This document shows, in pieces, positions 31,734-39,738 of a stretch of 64,000 nt of DNA. The stretch covers positions 1 to 64,000 of the forward strand of contig DASPKU010000007.1 of assembly GCA_035627955.1 (NCBI GenBank). Reading direction: 5' to 3'. This DNA is from Phycisphaerales bacterium (GTDB lineage Bacteria > Planctomycetota > Phycisphaerae > Phycisphaerales > UBA1924). How positions within the stretch are numbered: the stretch's first letter is position 1; every line of letters starts with the position of its first letter. The position numbers were made by a program, and so were the translations under genes. Below the pieces are notes generated by a model. The model made no database searches, was not told the DNA's origin, and saw only the letters and a list, made by a program, of their open reading frames with translations.

Positions 31734-34169
31734 CTAGCGATCCCCAATCGCGACCCGAACCGCGGCCGCGGCGCCGGCGAAGTCGGTGGCGAGCAGCCCG
31801 AAGCTGCGGACGGGCGCCGGGCCGGTCACTCCCCCGAACAGCCGGGGCGGGGCGTGCCTGGTGAGCAGCACACCCGCCAACGCGGCCAGCGGGCCGGCGC
31901 TGAGGAGCTCGGGCAGGTAGCCCTCGATGCTGCCCACGTGAGCGAAGCGGCGGCGGCCGCTGAGGCACGGGCGTGTGTGTGATTCTGGTGAAGGTGGTGG
32001 GCGGCGGGCGGCGCGCTCGATGGCCGCGTGCTCGACGCGGTCGAGCCAGGTGCCGCAGCTGGAGGTGATGAGGGCTTCGATCGAGCCCAGTGAGGACACC
32101 AGGCGCTCGCAGGCGGTGGTCATGGCCGCGACGGTGCGGGCGCAGGCGGCTCCGCCGGCGCGGGCATCGATCGTGGCGCGGGGCGTGACATTGCGGGCGA
32201 GGGCGGAGGGCTCGCTCTCGAGGATGATGGCGGCGGCGCCGCTGGCGGTGAAGAAGCCCCGCTCGGCGCGGGCGCTGCCGACGAAGCCGGGCCCGGCCTT
32301 GTAGCCCCACTGCCGCCAGATCTCGTTGGCGAGGGTGTGGTGCTCCTCGCCCGCGCTGACGATGGCGCGCTCCCACTCGCCGGTGGCGATGCGCACCGCG
32401 GCGAGCCAGAGGGCCTCGAGGCCGCTGGTGCGCGTGCCGATCACGGTCTGGCAGCCGCCCTTGACACCGAAGACCATGGAGAGCTGCGCGGCCGCGGCGT
32501 TGGGCACGCCCTCGGCGAAGAGCATGGGGTTGGCGGCGGCGATGCCTTCATTGACGATCTGGCGGTAGTAGCTCTCGCTGAAGCTGGTGGAGCCGAGCAT
32601 GGAGCCGAGGATGGCGCTGGCGGTCTCGCCGAACGCGGGCGTGTCGGTGATGGACGCGTCGCGGAAGGCCTCGGCGGTGGCGGCGAGGGTGATCTTCTCG
32701 TACTCGCTCATGCGGCGGACGCGCCGGGCGTTCAGGAGGTGGGCGAGGGCTTCGTCGGTGAGGTGGCCGGGATCGGCGGTGAGGGGTATCTGGGTCTCGT
32801 GGGTACCCCGCCGCTCCGCGGCGGCCTCTTCGTTGAGCGCGAGGCGGGCGGAAAGCGCATCGTTCCCGATGACACCGGGAGCGACGACGCCGACGCCGGT
32901 GATGAGCACTGGGCGGAGGTAGGGTTGCTGTGTGCGCGGATCGCTGGAAGAGCCGCCGCGGAGCGGCGGGGTACCCAAAGGCGGGGGACCCAGAGACGCG
33001 ATCATGCAGGTGTTCGCGCCGCCGAAGCCCAGCGACATGTTCATCGTCGCGGCGATGGCCGCCTCCCGCGCGGCTCCGCACTCAACGCGCACGGGGAACT
33101 CGAGGGCATCGGGCGTGACGGCCGCGGTGGGCGGGATGCGCTGCTCGCGCATGGCGGTGATGGAGAGGATGAGCTCGGTCGCGCCCGCGGCCCCGAGCGT
33201 GTGGCCCACGTGGCTCTTGAACGCGACGACGCCGGTAGTGCTGAGGTGGTCGCCGAGGACCCTCTGCATCGCGGCGAACTCGGCCGCGTCGTTGTTGGGG
33301 GTAGCGGTGGCGTGGGCGGAGCAGAGGCCGATGGCGCGGGCGTCGAGGTTGTTCGACACGCGGGCCATGGTGAGCGCGGCATTGGCGGCGCGGGCGGCGC
33401 CCTCGCCCTCGGGGTGCGGCTGAGTGAGGTGATGGGCGTCGCTGCTCTCGCCATAGCCCAGGAGCTCCGCGAGCGGCTCGGCGTGACGGGCGTGCGCGTC
33501 GTCGGCGCGCTCAAGCACGACGATGGAGTAGCCCTCGGCGAGCTTCATGCCGTCGCGCCCCTTGCAGAAGGGGCGGAGGTCGCCGCTGGCCACGAGGCGC
33601 AGGCTGTTGAAGCCGGCGTACACGTACTCGCTCACCGGGTCGTAGCCGCCGGCGATGACGACGTCGAGCAGGCCGGCGCGGAGCAGGGTCATGCCCATCG
33701 CGATGCTCGCAAGGCCCGAGGAGCATGCGGAGCAGGTGGTGAGCGCGGGGCCGCTGATCGGCAGACCCTCAAGCACGTCGGCGAGGATGCTGCCGCCCAG
33801 GAAGTGCCGCAGCGGGCGGTGGTCGCCGCTCCGGAGGTAGGCGCCCCCCTGGCGGATGCCGTGGAGCGTGGTGCCGAGGATGACGCCGGTGCGCGCCGGG
33901 GTGAGGCTGGCGGGGCTGATGCGCGAATGGCGCAGGGCGTCGTCGATGGCCCAGCGCAGGTAGCGCACCTCGCGGACGGCGCCTGGCATGAAGTCTGCCG
34001 GCAGGTCCACGGCCTGGCCGCCGGTCTGGCCAGCGGGGATCGGCTGCTCGAGCGCGGGCATCGAGTTGAAGGCGCGGCGTTTCTCCAGCACGCCCGACCA
34101 TGTCTCGGCGCAGGTGCGGCCCAGGCAGGTGACGAGACCCGCGCCCGTGATGACGATCCGCTTGCTCAC
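31734..34169 (-). CDS. Fused ketosynthase / chain-length-factor-like protein
   Basis: An 811-residue protein with two ketoacyl-synthase domains. Domain 1 (residues ~1-390) is a complete KS: nucleophile Cys149 in TTCSACSSG, His in CSAHATATPNND and the KSHVGHTLGAAG histidine. Domain 2 (~410-811) keeps the fold (ITGVGVVAPGVIGND) but has Thr581 where Cys should be (VIGTRTSGLEAL), no HGT histidine and HVGSIEGYL in place of the GH motif, so it cannot condense and resembles a chain-length factor. KS and CLF are separate genes in most aryl-polyene and type II systems. The joint at ~398-408 is encoded by a family E repeat in frame, and a second copy sits at ~447-456. GTG 34169 overlaps the acyltransferase stop. 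Confidence 0.92.
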   Translation of the reverse strand: MSKRIVITGAGLVTCLGRTCAETWSGVLEKRRAFNSMPALEQPIPAGQTGGQAVDLPADFMPGAVREVRYLRWAIDDALRHSRISPASLTPARTGVILGTTLHGIRQGGAYLRSGDHRPLRHFLGGSILADVLEGLPISGPALTTCSACSSGLASIAMGMTLLRAGLLDVVIAGGYDPVSEYVYAGFNSLRLVASGDLRPFCKGRDGMKLAEGYSIVVLERADDAHARHAEPLAELLGYGESSDAHHLTQPHPEGEGAARAANAALTMARVSNNLDARAIGLCSAHATATPNNDAAEFAAMQRVLGDHLSTTGVVAFKSHVGHTLGAAGATELILSITAMREQRIPPTAAVTPDALEFPVRVECGAAREAAIAATMNMSLGFGGANTCMIASLGPPPLGTPPLRGGSSSDPRTQQPYLRPVLITGVGVVAPGVIGNDALSARLALNEEAAAERRGTHETQIPLTADPGHLTDEALAHLLNARRVRRMSEYEKITLAATAEAFRDASITDTPAFGETASAILGSMLGSTSFSESYYRQIVNEGIAAANPMLFAEGVPNAAAAQLSMVFGVKGGCQTVIGTRTSGLEALWLAAVRIATGEWERAIVSAGEEHHTLANEIWRQWGYKAGPGFVGSARAERGFFTASGAAAIILESEPSALARNVTPRATIDARAGGAACARTVAAMTTACERLVSSLGSIEALITSSCGTWLDRVEHAAIERAARRPPPSPESHTRPCLSGRRRFAHVGSIEGYLPELLSAGPLAALAGVLLTRHAPPRLFGGVTGPAPVRSFGLLATDFAGAAAAVRVAIGDR
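32801..32831 (+). repeat. KpnI-palindrome REP-like repeat (family E, copy 2, in coding frame)
   Basis: GGGTACCCCGCCGCTCCGCG followed by GCGGCCTCTTC, inside domain 2 of the KS fusion, where the minus strand reads EEAAAERRGTH. It is inverted relative to copy 3, 115 nt away. Confidence 0.85.
32947..32976 (-). repeat. KpnI-palindrome REP-like repeat (family E, copy 3, at KS fusion joint)
   Basis: GAAGAGCCGCCGCGGAGCGG followed by CGGGGTACCC. On the coding strand it reads GTPPLRGGSS and forms the linker between the two KS domains. Confidence 0.85.
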
Positions 34170-35266
34170 GCACGCTCCTGCGTTTGCCCGGTGCGGGCGG
34201 CGGCCTGGTCCTCCACGAACGCGGGGCTGAGGAGCAGCCACTGGTCGGGGTGCTTCTCGACATAACGCGCAATGAGGTTGGTCAGTTCGACGAGCGCCGG
34301 GTGCGGCGGGGCGCCGGGCCCGGCCTCGCGCAGGCCGCCCTCTGCGATGATGGGGTCCTCGATGATGATGCGGACCTTGCGGCGGCCAACGCGGAGCGCG
34401 AAGACAGGAATGATCGGCGAGCCCGCGGCCATCGCGAGCTTGACGGGGCCGGTGGGGACCTCAAGCGTGCCGCCGAGGAAGGGGAGGCGCACGCCGCGCT
34501 GCCCGGGCATGACGCGGTCGGCCTGGATGAGGACGACGTCGTTGGCCTGGAGGCGGTTGCGCAGGTGGAACCAAATCCCCATGCCTTCGTCCACGGGCGT
34601 TTCGTTCACGCCCAGGCGGAGGTGGAGCTCCTGGCGGAGGCGCTCGTAGGCGCCGATGGGCTCGCGCTTGAAGACGACGTTGATGTGGGGCTCGTACTCC
34701 TTGAGGGCCGCGGCGGCGACCTCGTAGGAGCCCATGTGGGCGACGGCGATCACGGCGCCGCGCCCGGCGGCGCGGGCGGCGAGCAGCTTCTCGTGGCCGA
34801 TGATCGACTCGACCTCGACGAGCATCTCCTTCTGCGTGCGGCGGGAGTTGCGGCCGACCTCCGCGAAGAACTCGTAGAAGTTGGCGAGCACGGCCTTGCC
34901 GAGGCGCACGCGCTCGGGTCGCGAGGAGGATTCGCCGAGGATGCGGCGGGCATTAGCGGTGGTGCCGCGCCGGATGGAGATGGAGGCGAGCCAGGTGCCG
35001 TGCACGAAAATGGGCTTGACGAGGTCGACGAACCACGGGGCCCGGGCGGCGAAGTGGGCGAGGAGGCGGATCCAGAAGGCCGCGGCGGACTCGCGGAGGC
35101 GGAGGAGGGGCCCTGGGTGGCCCGCCGCTCCGCGGCGGGGCGTTGCGTCATCGCGAGTGCGCGGCGACTCCTGGGTGCTCCGCTCCTTCGATACGGGCAT
35201 GTGCTGGCGCGGAGCCTCCCGCGCAAGCGGGGCTGGATCATCCGCAATGCCGCCGGCGACCGTCAC
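34166..35266 (-). CDS. LpxL/HtrB-like lysophospholipid acyltransferase
   Basis: A 366-residue acyltransferase of the LpxL/HtrB type. The catalytic HX4E is H177-MGSY-E in VIAVAHMGSYEVA, followed by VFKREPIGAYERLR, LIQADRVMPGQRGVRLPFLGG and the hydrophobic VPTGPVKLAMAAGSPIIPVFALR. The family moves acyl chains from ACP to a lipid; the aryl-polyene and xanthomonadin clusters contain such enzymes to attach the polyene to a lipid or glycerol. The first ~55 residues are unconserved, and residues ~43-50 (TPRRGAAGHPGP) come from a diverged family E repeat. GTG 35266 overlaps the LolA stop (GTGA). Confidence 0.88.
   Translation of the reverse strand: MTVAGGIADDPAPLAREAPRQHMPVSKERSTQESPRTRDDATPRRGAAGHPGPLLRLRESAAAFWIRLLAHFAARAPWFVDLVKPIFVHGTWLASISIRRGTTANARRILGESSSRPERVRLGKAVLANFYEFFAEVGRNSRRTQKEMLVEVESIIGHEKLLAARAAGRGAVIAVAHMGSYEVAAAALKEYEPHINVVFKREPIGAYERLRQELHLRLGVNETPVDEGMGIWFHLRNRLQANDVVLIQADRVMPGQRGVRLPFLGGTLEVPTGPVKLAMAAGSPIIPVFALRVGRRKVRIIIEDPIIAEGGLREAGPGAPPHPALVELTNLIARYVEKHPDQWLLLSPAFVEDQAAARTGQTQERA
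35115..35141 (+). repeat. KpnI-palindrome REP-like repeat (family E, diverged copy 7, in coding frame)
   Basis: GGGTGGCCCGCCGCTCCGCG followed by GCGGGGC. The KpnI site is lost. It lies within the N-terminal coding part of the acyltransferase and encodes RRGAAGHP. Confidence 0.65.
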
Positions 35267-36078
35267 TTCTTCGGCTCCTTCTCGCGCTCCTGCGGCGGCT
35301 GCGTGGAAGGATCGGCGGGTTTGGGCGCTTCACCCTGGAGCGGGCGGGAGATGGTCGTTCGCTCAGGCGTCTTGAGCGTGACGTCCTCGTCTTTGAGGCC
35401 GGTGTTGGTCTTGACGTTGCTGAAACGCATGACGGTGACCTCGCCGTCGGCGTCGGTGATCTCGACCAGGCGCCCGATGCCGGTAGTGCCGTCGATGATC
35501 ACGCGGACCTGGGCCACGTGCTCCTTCAGCGTGTCCTTGATGGGCGTGAGCGCGAGGCCGAGCTCGCCGTCCTTTGCGTTCGCGTCGATGTCCTTCGCGG
35601 GAACTTCGGCGATGGTGAAGTGCTCGCGGACGGTCTTGTTGCGGGGCAGGGGCGAGGCCGCGAGTTCGGCCATGCCGCCGGCGACGGGGTAGACCTCGAC
35701 GGTCTTCTGCTCGGGGTAGTAGATCTTGAGCTCGCTGGCGTCGATGGTCATCGCGGTCGGACGCGGTTTCAACGTGTCCCAGCGGGTGGTGGAGCCCTTG
35801 ACCTTGACGGTGCCGCTGGAGACGAGCGGCTTTTTCAGCAGCGGCGTGCGCTTCTCCTGCTCGAAGTCGGCGGTGAGGTCCTCGATCTTGGTGACCGTGG
35901 CGTCGAGCTCTTCGAGCTTCTTGTCAAAGGAGCTAACGGGTGCCGTGCCGGGCTGAACCGGGTTGGTCCCCTGGGTCGGCCGGGTCGTAGTGGTCGGCTG
36001 CGGCTGCGACGGGGCCTGAGCGAGCGCGTGCGCGCCGAGGGCGACTGCGAGAACAGCTGCAGGCAAACGGCGGCTCAT
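35263..36078 (-). CDS. LolA-family outer membrane lipoprotein carrier-like protein
   Basis: A 271-residue periplasmic protein. Signal peptide MSRRLPAAVLAVALGAHALAQ; a Pro/Thr-rich linker; then a LolA domain from residue ~50: DLTADFEQEKRTPLLKKPLVSSGTV, IYYPEQKTVEVYPV and VRVIIDGTTGIGRLVEI. LolA proteins shuttle lipidated cargo across the periplasm. In polyene-type clusters LolA-like genes accompany MMPL exporters and are thought to carry the product to the outer membrane. ATG 36078 overlaps the dehydratase stop (ATGA). The C-terminus is a charged Pro/Glu/Lys tail. Confidence 0.87.
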   Translation of the reverse strand: MSRRLPAAVLAVALGAHALAQAPSQPQPTTTTRPTQGTNPVQPGTAPVSSFDKKLEELDATVTKIEDLTADFEQEKRTPLLKKPLVSSGTVKVKGSTTRWDTLKPRPTAMTIDASELKIYYPEQKTVEVYPVAGGMAELAASPLPRNKTVREHFTIAEVPAKDIDANAKDGELGLALTPIKDTLKEHVAQVRVIIDGTTGIGRLVEITDADGEVTVMRFSNVKTNTGLKDEDVTLKTPERTTISRPLQGEAPKPADPSTQPPQEREKEPKK

Positions 36079-36503
36079 GACGCCACCCCCGCGAGGGCGA
36101 GCGTGCCGCGGGCGATGCGGCTGTCGCCGACGTGCGCCGTTACGTCAAACTGGCGCAGCGGGCCCATGGTGCGGGTGAGCGCACTACGGAGCACGATCTC
36201 GGCGGGCGGGCGGGCGGTGCCGTCGTAGCGCATGTCCACGTGAACGAGGCGGCCGGCGGTCACGCCCGTGCCGTGCAGGCCGACGAGGCCGCTCAGCTGG
36301 GCGAGGGCCTCGCTGATGAGCACGCCGGGAACGATGGGATCATCGGGAAAGTGACCTGCGAAGAAGGGCTCGTCGCCGCGGAGCTGCCAGAGGGCTTCGC
36401 CACGCTCACCGGCGGAGAGGCTCACCACCCGCGTGAGGAAGCGGAAGGGCGGCCGGTGGGGCAGGCGTTCGAGCACGTCGTCCATGTCAGCCTGCCTCAT
36501 CAT
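36075..36503 (-). CDS. FabZ-like 3-hydroxyacyl-ACP dehydratase
   Basis: A 142-residue single hotdog-fold dehydratase. Catalytic His16 is in RLPHRPPFRFL and Glu65 in GHFPDDPIVPGVLISEALAQ, the FabZ arrangement. It should remove water from 3-hydroxyacyl-ACP to give the trans-2-enoyl chain; repeated without enoyl reduction this yields a conjugated polyene. Three bases separate it from the ACP stop. No ketoreductase is encoded in the cluster, so that step must be supplied elsewhere. Confidence 0.92.
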   Translation of the reverse strand: MMRQADMDDVLERLPHRPPFRFLTRVVSLSAGERGEALWQLRGDEPFFAGHFPDDPIVPGVLISEALAQLSGLVGLHGTGVTAGRLVHVDMRYDGTARPPAEIVLRSALTRTMGPLRQFDVTAHVGDSRIARGTLALAGVAS

Positions 36504-36506
36504 CCT

Positions 36507-36764
36507 TCACGAAGCCTTCGCGGCCTGCACGAACCCCGCGAGCGTCTGCACGTCCTTGAACGCCTCGCGACCGATCTGGCCGTCGGCGATCTTGATGCCG
36601 AACTCCTTCTCGATGCTGGTGACCAGCAACAGCACGTCGAGCGAGTCGAGGTCGAAGTCGCCGCCCACCAGGGGGGTGTCGGGCTGGATATCAACCCCGT
36701 CGCCGAGCTTGAGGTCCCGGCGCATGATCGTCTTGATTCGCTCCACAATTGCTGCGTCAGCCAT
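36507..36764 (-). CDS. Acyl carrier protein
   Basis: An 85-residue ACP with the phosphopantetheine serine Ser41 in FDLDSLDVLLL. Acidic helix 2 and the IEKEFGIKI segment are typical. It starts at ATG 36764; an extra 15 codons upstream lack coding character. It is the first gene of the ten-gene cluster and would carry the growing chain for the KS fusion, dehydratase and acyltransferase. Confidence 0.94.
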   Translation of the reverse strand: MADAAIVERIKTIMRRDLKLGDGVDIQPDTPLVGGDFDLDSLDVLLLVTSIEKEFGIKIADGQIGREAFKDVQTLAGFVQAAKAS

Positions 36765-36810
36765 TTGCGGGCATTGTACGCGAAAGCGGCGGGAACGCGG
36801 GAAAGGCATC

Positions 36811-36852
36811 TACCGCGGAGTTGGCGGAGGAGGCGGAGTTTCGCAGAGGAGG
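36811..36852 (+). repeat. Family A repeat arm, solitary
   Basis: TACCGCGGAGTTGGCGGAGG followed by AGGCGGAGTTTCGCAGAGGA: the same type as the arms of GxxExxY element 1 but with no gene or paired arm nearby. It fills the space before the ACP gene. Confidence 0.75.
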
Positions 36853-36868
36853 AAGGGGGAGAGCCAAG

Positions 36869-37471
36869 TCAGCTGCAGGCTTTTTCGGCCTCTGCGGCGA
36901 GACGGGCGGCTTCCGGGAGCAGCGTGCCCACGAGCTTGACCGAACGGGCCTTCTCGGCGTCGTCATTGAGGAACGCGAGGTTGACCTCGACATTCCAGCG
37001 GCTGCCGCGGGCCGTGGCTTCCGCCAGGATTGCGGCGATCGCGAGGTCGCTGCGGAGCTGGCGGTTGGTGATGGGGGCGAGGGTCACGAAGAGCCGCAGC
37101 AGGTCGACACACGCGGCCATGACCGCCAGCGGCACCTGCACGGACGCGGCGTTGGCGGCGGGGAGCTGGGCGCGCCGGGGGTCACCCTCGGGCAGCTTCT
37201 GCAGCTCGTTGACGAGGCCGTACGCGGCGGCGTCCTCCTCGGCAAGTTCGAGCAGCACCGCGCGAGCGCGCTCCAGAATGAGCGCGGCCTCGGTCAGGCG
37301 CGGCTGGTGGTCGGCGAGGTTCTTCTTGCCCAGCGAGTAGGAGACGACCATCTGCGCGAGGGCGGCGCTGAGGGCCCCCACCGCTGACGCCACCGCGCCG
37401 CCGCCGGGCGTGGGGGTCTTGGCGGCGGTCTGCTTCAGGAAGTCGGCGATGGTGGTGGAGGCGAAGGGCAT
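36869..37471 (-). CDS. Cyclodeaminase/cyclohydrolase family protein (FTCD_C)
   Basis: A 200-residue all-helical protein of the formiminotransferase-cyclodeaminase C-terminal family (FchA-like). It begins TTIADFLKQTAAKTPTPGGGAVASAVGALSAALAQMVVSYS with the characteristic PGGG loop near residue 24. Relatives act in one-carbon folate metabolism (formimino- or methenyl-THF). ATG 37471 gives the family start; a -10-like TAATCT (37482-37477) lies 5 nt before it, suggesting a leaderless message. It is transcribed separately from the upstream sulfurtransferase or as its follower 19 nt away. Confidence 0.9.
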   Translation of the reverse strand: MPFASTTIADFLKQTAAKTPTPGGGAVASAVGALSAALAQMVVSYSLGKKNLADHQPRLTEAALILERARAVLLELAEEDAAAYGLVNELQKLPEGDPRRAQLPAANAASVQVPLAVMAACVDLLRLFVTLAPITNRQLRSDLAIAAILAEATARGSRWNVEVNLAFLNDDAEKARSVKLVGTLLPEAARLAAEAEKACS

Positions 37472-37476
37472 GGGCA

Positions 37477-37482
37477 AGATTA
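37477..37482 (-). promoter_or_regulatory. -10-like element of the cyclodeaminase-like gene
   Basis: TAATCT on the minus strand, 5 nt before ATG 37471. A TTGAGA lies 19 nt upstream, a poor spacing. If used, the mRNA would be leaderless. Confidence 0.35.
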
Positions 37483-37490
37483 CGACGCTG

Positions 37491-38342
37491 TTACACACTC
37501 TTCTCAATCGGCACGCCCACCAGGTTGCCGTACTCGGTCCAGGAGCCGTCGTAGTTCTTGACGTCGGGGAGGCCCAGCAGATACTTGAGCACAAACCACG
37601 AGTGGCTGGAGCGTTCGCCGATGCGGCAGTAGGCGATGGTCGGCTTGCCCTCCTGCACGCCAGCCTCCTTGAGGTAGAGCTGCGCGAGCTCCTGGGCGCT
37701 CTTGAAAGTGCCGTCCTGGTTCACGGCCTTGCTCCATGGGACGCTCTTGGCGCCGGGGATGTGGCCGCCGCGCTGGGCGGTCTCGGTCATGCCGGGCGGG
37801 GCGATGACCTTGCCGGAGAACTCGTCGGGGGAGCGAACATCGATCAGATTGGCGGAACTGCCGTTGACGTTCTGGATGACCTCGGCGATACGGGCGCGGA
37901 CCTCGGGGTGGGTCTGCACGATCTTGTACGTGGTCTTCTTCGGCGTGGGCTTCTCGTTGGTGAAGGGCTTGTCCTCTTCTGCCAGCCACTTGCTGCGCCC
38001 GCCGTTCATCAGGCGGACGTCCTCGTGCCCGTAGTACTTGAGCAGCCAAAGGCCGTACGCGGCGAACCAGTTGTTGTTGTCGCCGTAGAGCACGACCGTG
38101 TCCTTCGGTTCGATCCCGCTCTCGGACATCAGCCGCTCGAAGGTGCTGGCGTCGATGATGTCGCGGCTGAGCTGGTCCTGCAGCTGCGTCTGCCAGTTCC
38201 AGCCGATAGCGCCGGGGATGTGGCCGACGTCGTACTGCTTGGTGTCAACGTCGATCTCGGCAAGCTTGACCTTGGGGTTGCTCAGGTTGTCACGCACCCA
38301 GCTGGTGCTGACGAGGACCTCGGGGTGGGCGTAGTCGTGCAT
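37491..38342 (-). CDS. Thiosulfate sulfurtransferase (two rhodanese domains)
   Basis: A 283-residue tandem rhodanese. The inactive N-terminal domain (LVSTSWVRDNLSNPKVKLAEIDVD, HIPGA) is followed by the catalytic domain with NLIDVRSPDEFSGKV, GHIPGAKSVPW and the active loop YCRIGERSSHSWF with Cys239. This loop is that of thiosulfate:cyanide sulfurtransferases such as SseA/CysA types. It would transfer sulfane sulfur from thiosulfate in the cytoplasm; no signal peptide. ATG 38342 begins MHDYAHPEVL, matching family starts; the longer upstream frame crosses repeat DNA. Confidence 0.94.
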   Translation of the reverse strand: MHDYAHPEVLVSTSWVRDNLSNPKVKLAEIDVDTKQYDVGHIPGAIGWNWQTQLQDQLSRDIIDASTFERLMSESGIEPKDTVVLYGDNNNWFAAYGLWLLKYYGHEDVRLMNGGRSKWLAEEDKPFTNEKPTPKKTTYKIVQTHPEVRARIAEVIQNVNGSSANLIDVRSPDEFSGKVIAPPGMTETAQRGGHIPGAKSVPWSKAVNQDGTFKSAQELAQLYLKEAGVQEGKPTIAYCRIGERSSHSWFVLKYLLGLPDVKNYDGSWTEYGNLVGVPIEKSV

Positions 38343-38370
38343 GCCGCAAGGGTACACCCACGCGTGCGGG

Positions 38371-38522
38371 GAGAAAGGCAGAACACGGAGGGGACGGAGG
38401 TGAGACGGAGCGCACAGAGAGGAGACTTGGTGTTGCAGTCGCAAACAGTTCGATTCCTTGATCCGGCTTTTTCACCCTCTGTTCCTCTGTTCTCCTTTGT
38501 GGCCTCTGTGTTCCTCCTCCTC
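38371..38522. repeat. Degenerate inverted repeat (ACAGAGGAG type)
   Basis: Left arm 38371-38423 (GAACACGGAGGGGACGGAGG...) and right arm 38475-38522 (CCTCTGTTCCTCTGTTCTCC...) are reverse-complement-like tracts of short GGAGAACA-type units. They fill the gap between the sulfurtransferase start and the radical SAM stop. Confidence 0.6.
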
Positions 38523-39698
38523 TTAGAACAGCTGCATCTGCCCGCCCTCGGCCACGTCTTTTCGGAAGGCGGTCGTGTTGAGTTTGGGGAGGTCCTTGTC
38601 GAGGCCGTAGCGTTTGGCGAAGACTTTGAAGGTCTGGCCGACCTGCTGGGCGAAGGGTCCGGTGCCGCGCTGGCGGTTGAACCAGGTGGAGGAGTAGAGC
38701 TCGCCGCCGTGCATCTGGCGCACGAGGCTCTCCACGTGCGCGGCCCTCTGCGGAAACTCTCTGCGTAGCCAGTCGAGGAACAGGTCCTTGATCTGGTAAG
38801 GGAGGCGGAGCATGACGTAGCCCGCGCCCTGTGCGCCGGCGTCGGCCGCGGCCTTGAGCAGGGCGGGCACCTCCCGGTCGTTGAGGCCCGGGAGCAGGGG
38901 CGCGGTCATGACGCGCACGGGGATGCCCGCGCTGGCGAGCTGCTCGACCGCCTCGAGGCGTGCCTTGGGGGAGCTGGCGCGGGGCTCCATCTTGTGGGCG
39001 AGGTCGTTGTCGAGGCTGGTGATGGAGATGGCCGCGTGCACGCCGCCCCACGCGTTCATCTCTTTGAGGATGTCGAGATCGCGGGTGATCAGCTTGTTCT
39101 TGGTGATGAGGCCTACGGGCTGGCGGAACTCGGCGCAGACCTTGAGGCACGCGCGGGTGATCTCGCGCTCGCGCTCCATGGGCTGGTAGCAGTCTGTCAC
39201 GCCCGACATTACGATGGGCTCGCCGGTCCACCTGGGGTGTTTCAGGGCCTTGCGGAGCAGCTCGGGGGCGCGGGGCTTGGCGAAGATCCTGGTCTCAAAG
39301 TCCAGGCCGCTGGAGAGGCCGAGGTACTCGTGGCCGGGGCGCGCGTAGCAGTAGATGCAGCCGTGCTCGCAGCCGCGGTAGGGGTTGACGGTCCACTTGA
39401 AGCAGATGTCGGGCGAGTCGACGGGGTTGATGATGGTGCGGGTGTCGTCGTCGAGGGGCGTGGTCTTGATCTGAATCCCACGCCCGCCGTCACCGGTTTC
39501 CTCCTCGCGCTCGCGCCACTGCTCGTCGAGGTGCTCGCCCAGCACGTGGAGGCGGACGGACTCGAAGCGGTTGCCTGGGTTGAGCTGAGCGCCACGCCCG
39601 CGGACTTTTCCCTGCGAGAGGGCGTCCTGGTAGAGCGGCTCCTCGCCCTCCAGGGGAGTTCGGGTGGCTTTCGGGTTGAACTCCGGTGGCGGGGGCAT
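38523..39698 (-). CDS. SPL-type radical SAM protein (PA0069 family)
   Basis: A 391-residue radical SAM enzyme of the spore-photoproduct-lyase-like PA0069 family. The cluster motif is CEHGCIYCYA (CxxxCxxC) near residue 114, followed by the family's VMSGVTDCYQPMER, RACLKVC and GLITKNKLITRDLDIL. Conserved closing segments include MLRLPYQIKDLFLDWL. The reaction is not established; DNA repair has been suggested for relatives. ATG 39698 is supported by a well-formed promoter that leaves almost no leader. Confidence 0.93.
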   Translation of the reverse strand: MPPPPEFNPKATRTPLEGEEPLYQDALSQGKVRGRGAQLNPGNRFESVRLHVLGEHLDEQWREREEETGDGGRGIQIKTTPLDDDTRTIINPVDSPDICFKWTVNPYRGCEHGCIYCYARPGHEYLGLSSGLDFETRIFAKPRAPELLRKALKHPRWTGEPIVMSGVTDCYQPMEREREITRACLKVCAEFRQPVGLITKNKLITRDLDILKEMNAWGGVHAAISITSLDNDLAHKMEPRASSPKARLEAVEQLASAGIPVRVMTAPLLPGLNDREVPALLKAAADAGAQGAGYVMLRLPYQIKDLFLDWLRREFPQRAAHVESLVRQMHGGELYSSTWFNRQRGTGPFAQQVGQTFKVFAKRYGLDKDLPKLNTTAFRKDVAEGGQMQLF

Positions 39699-39706
39699 CC
39701 AACCCT

Positions 39707-39735
39707 AGTATATACCAAACTGTGCCAAAATGGAA
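39707..39735 (-). promoter_or_regulatory. Promoter of the radical SAM gene
   Basis: On the minus strand TTCCAT (39735-39730), 17 nt, TATACT (39712-39707). The ATG lies 8 nt beyond the -10 element, so the transcript would have a leader of only one or two nucleotides. Confidence 0.55.
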
Positions 39736-39738
39736 GCC

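Noticed and set aside
32801-32976. Two separate KS genes
   Set aside because: The frame is open across the joint, with no stop or start codon supported between the domains; the fusion is real in this sequence.
38440-38470. GTTCGATTCC resembling a tRNA T-loop
   Set aside because: No acceptor, D or anticodon stems can be formed around it; it lies in a repeat-rich gap.
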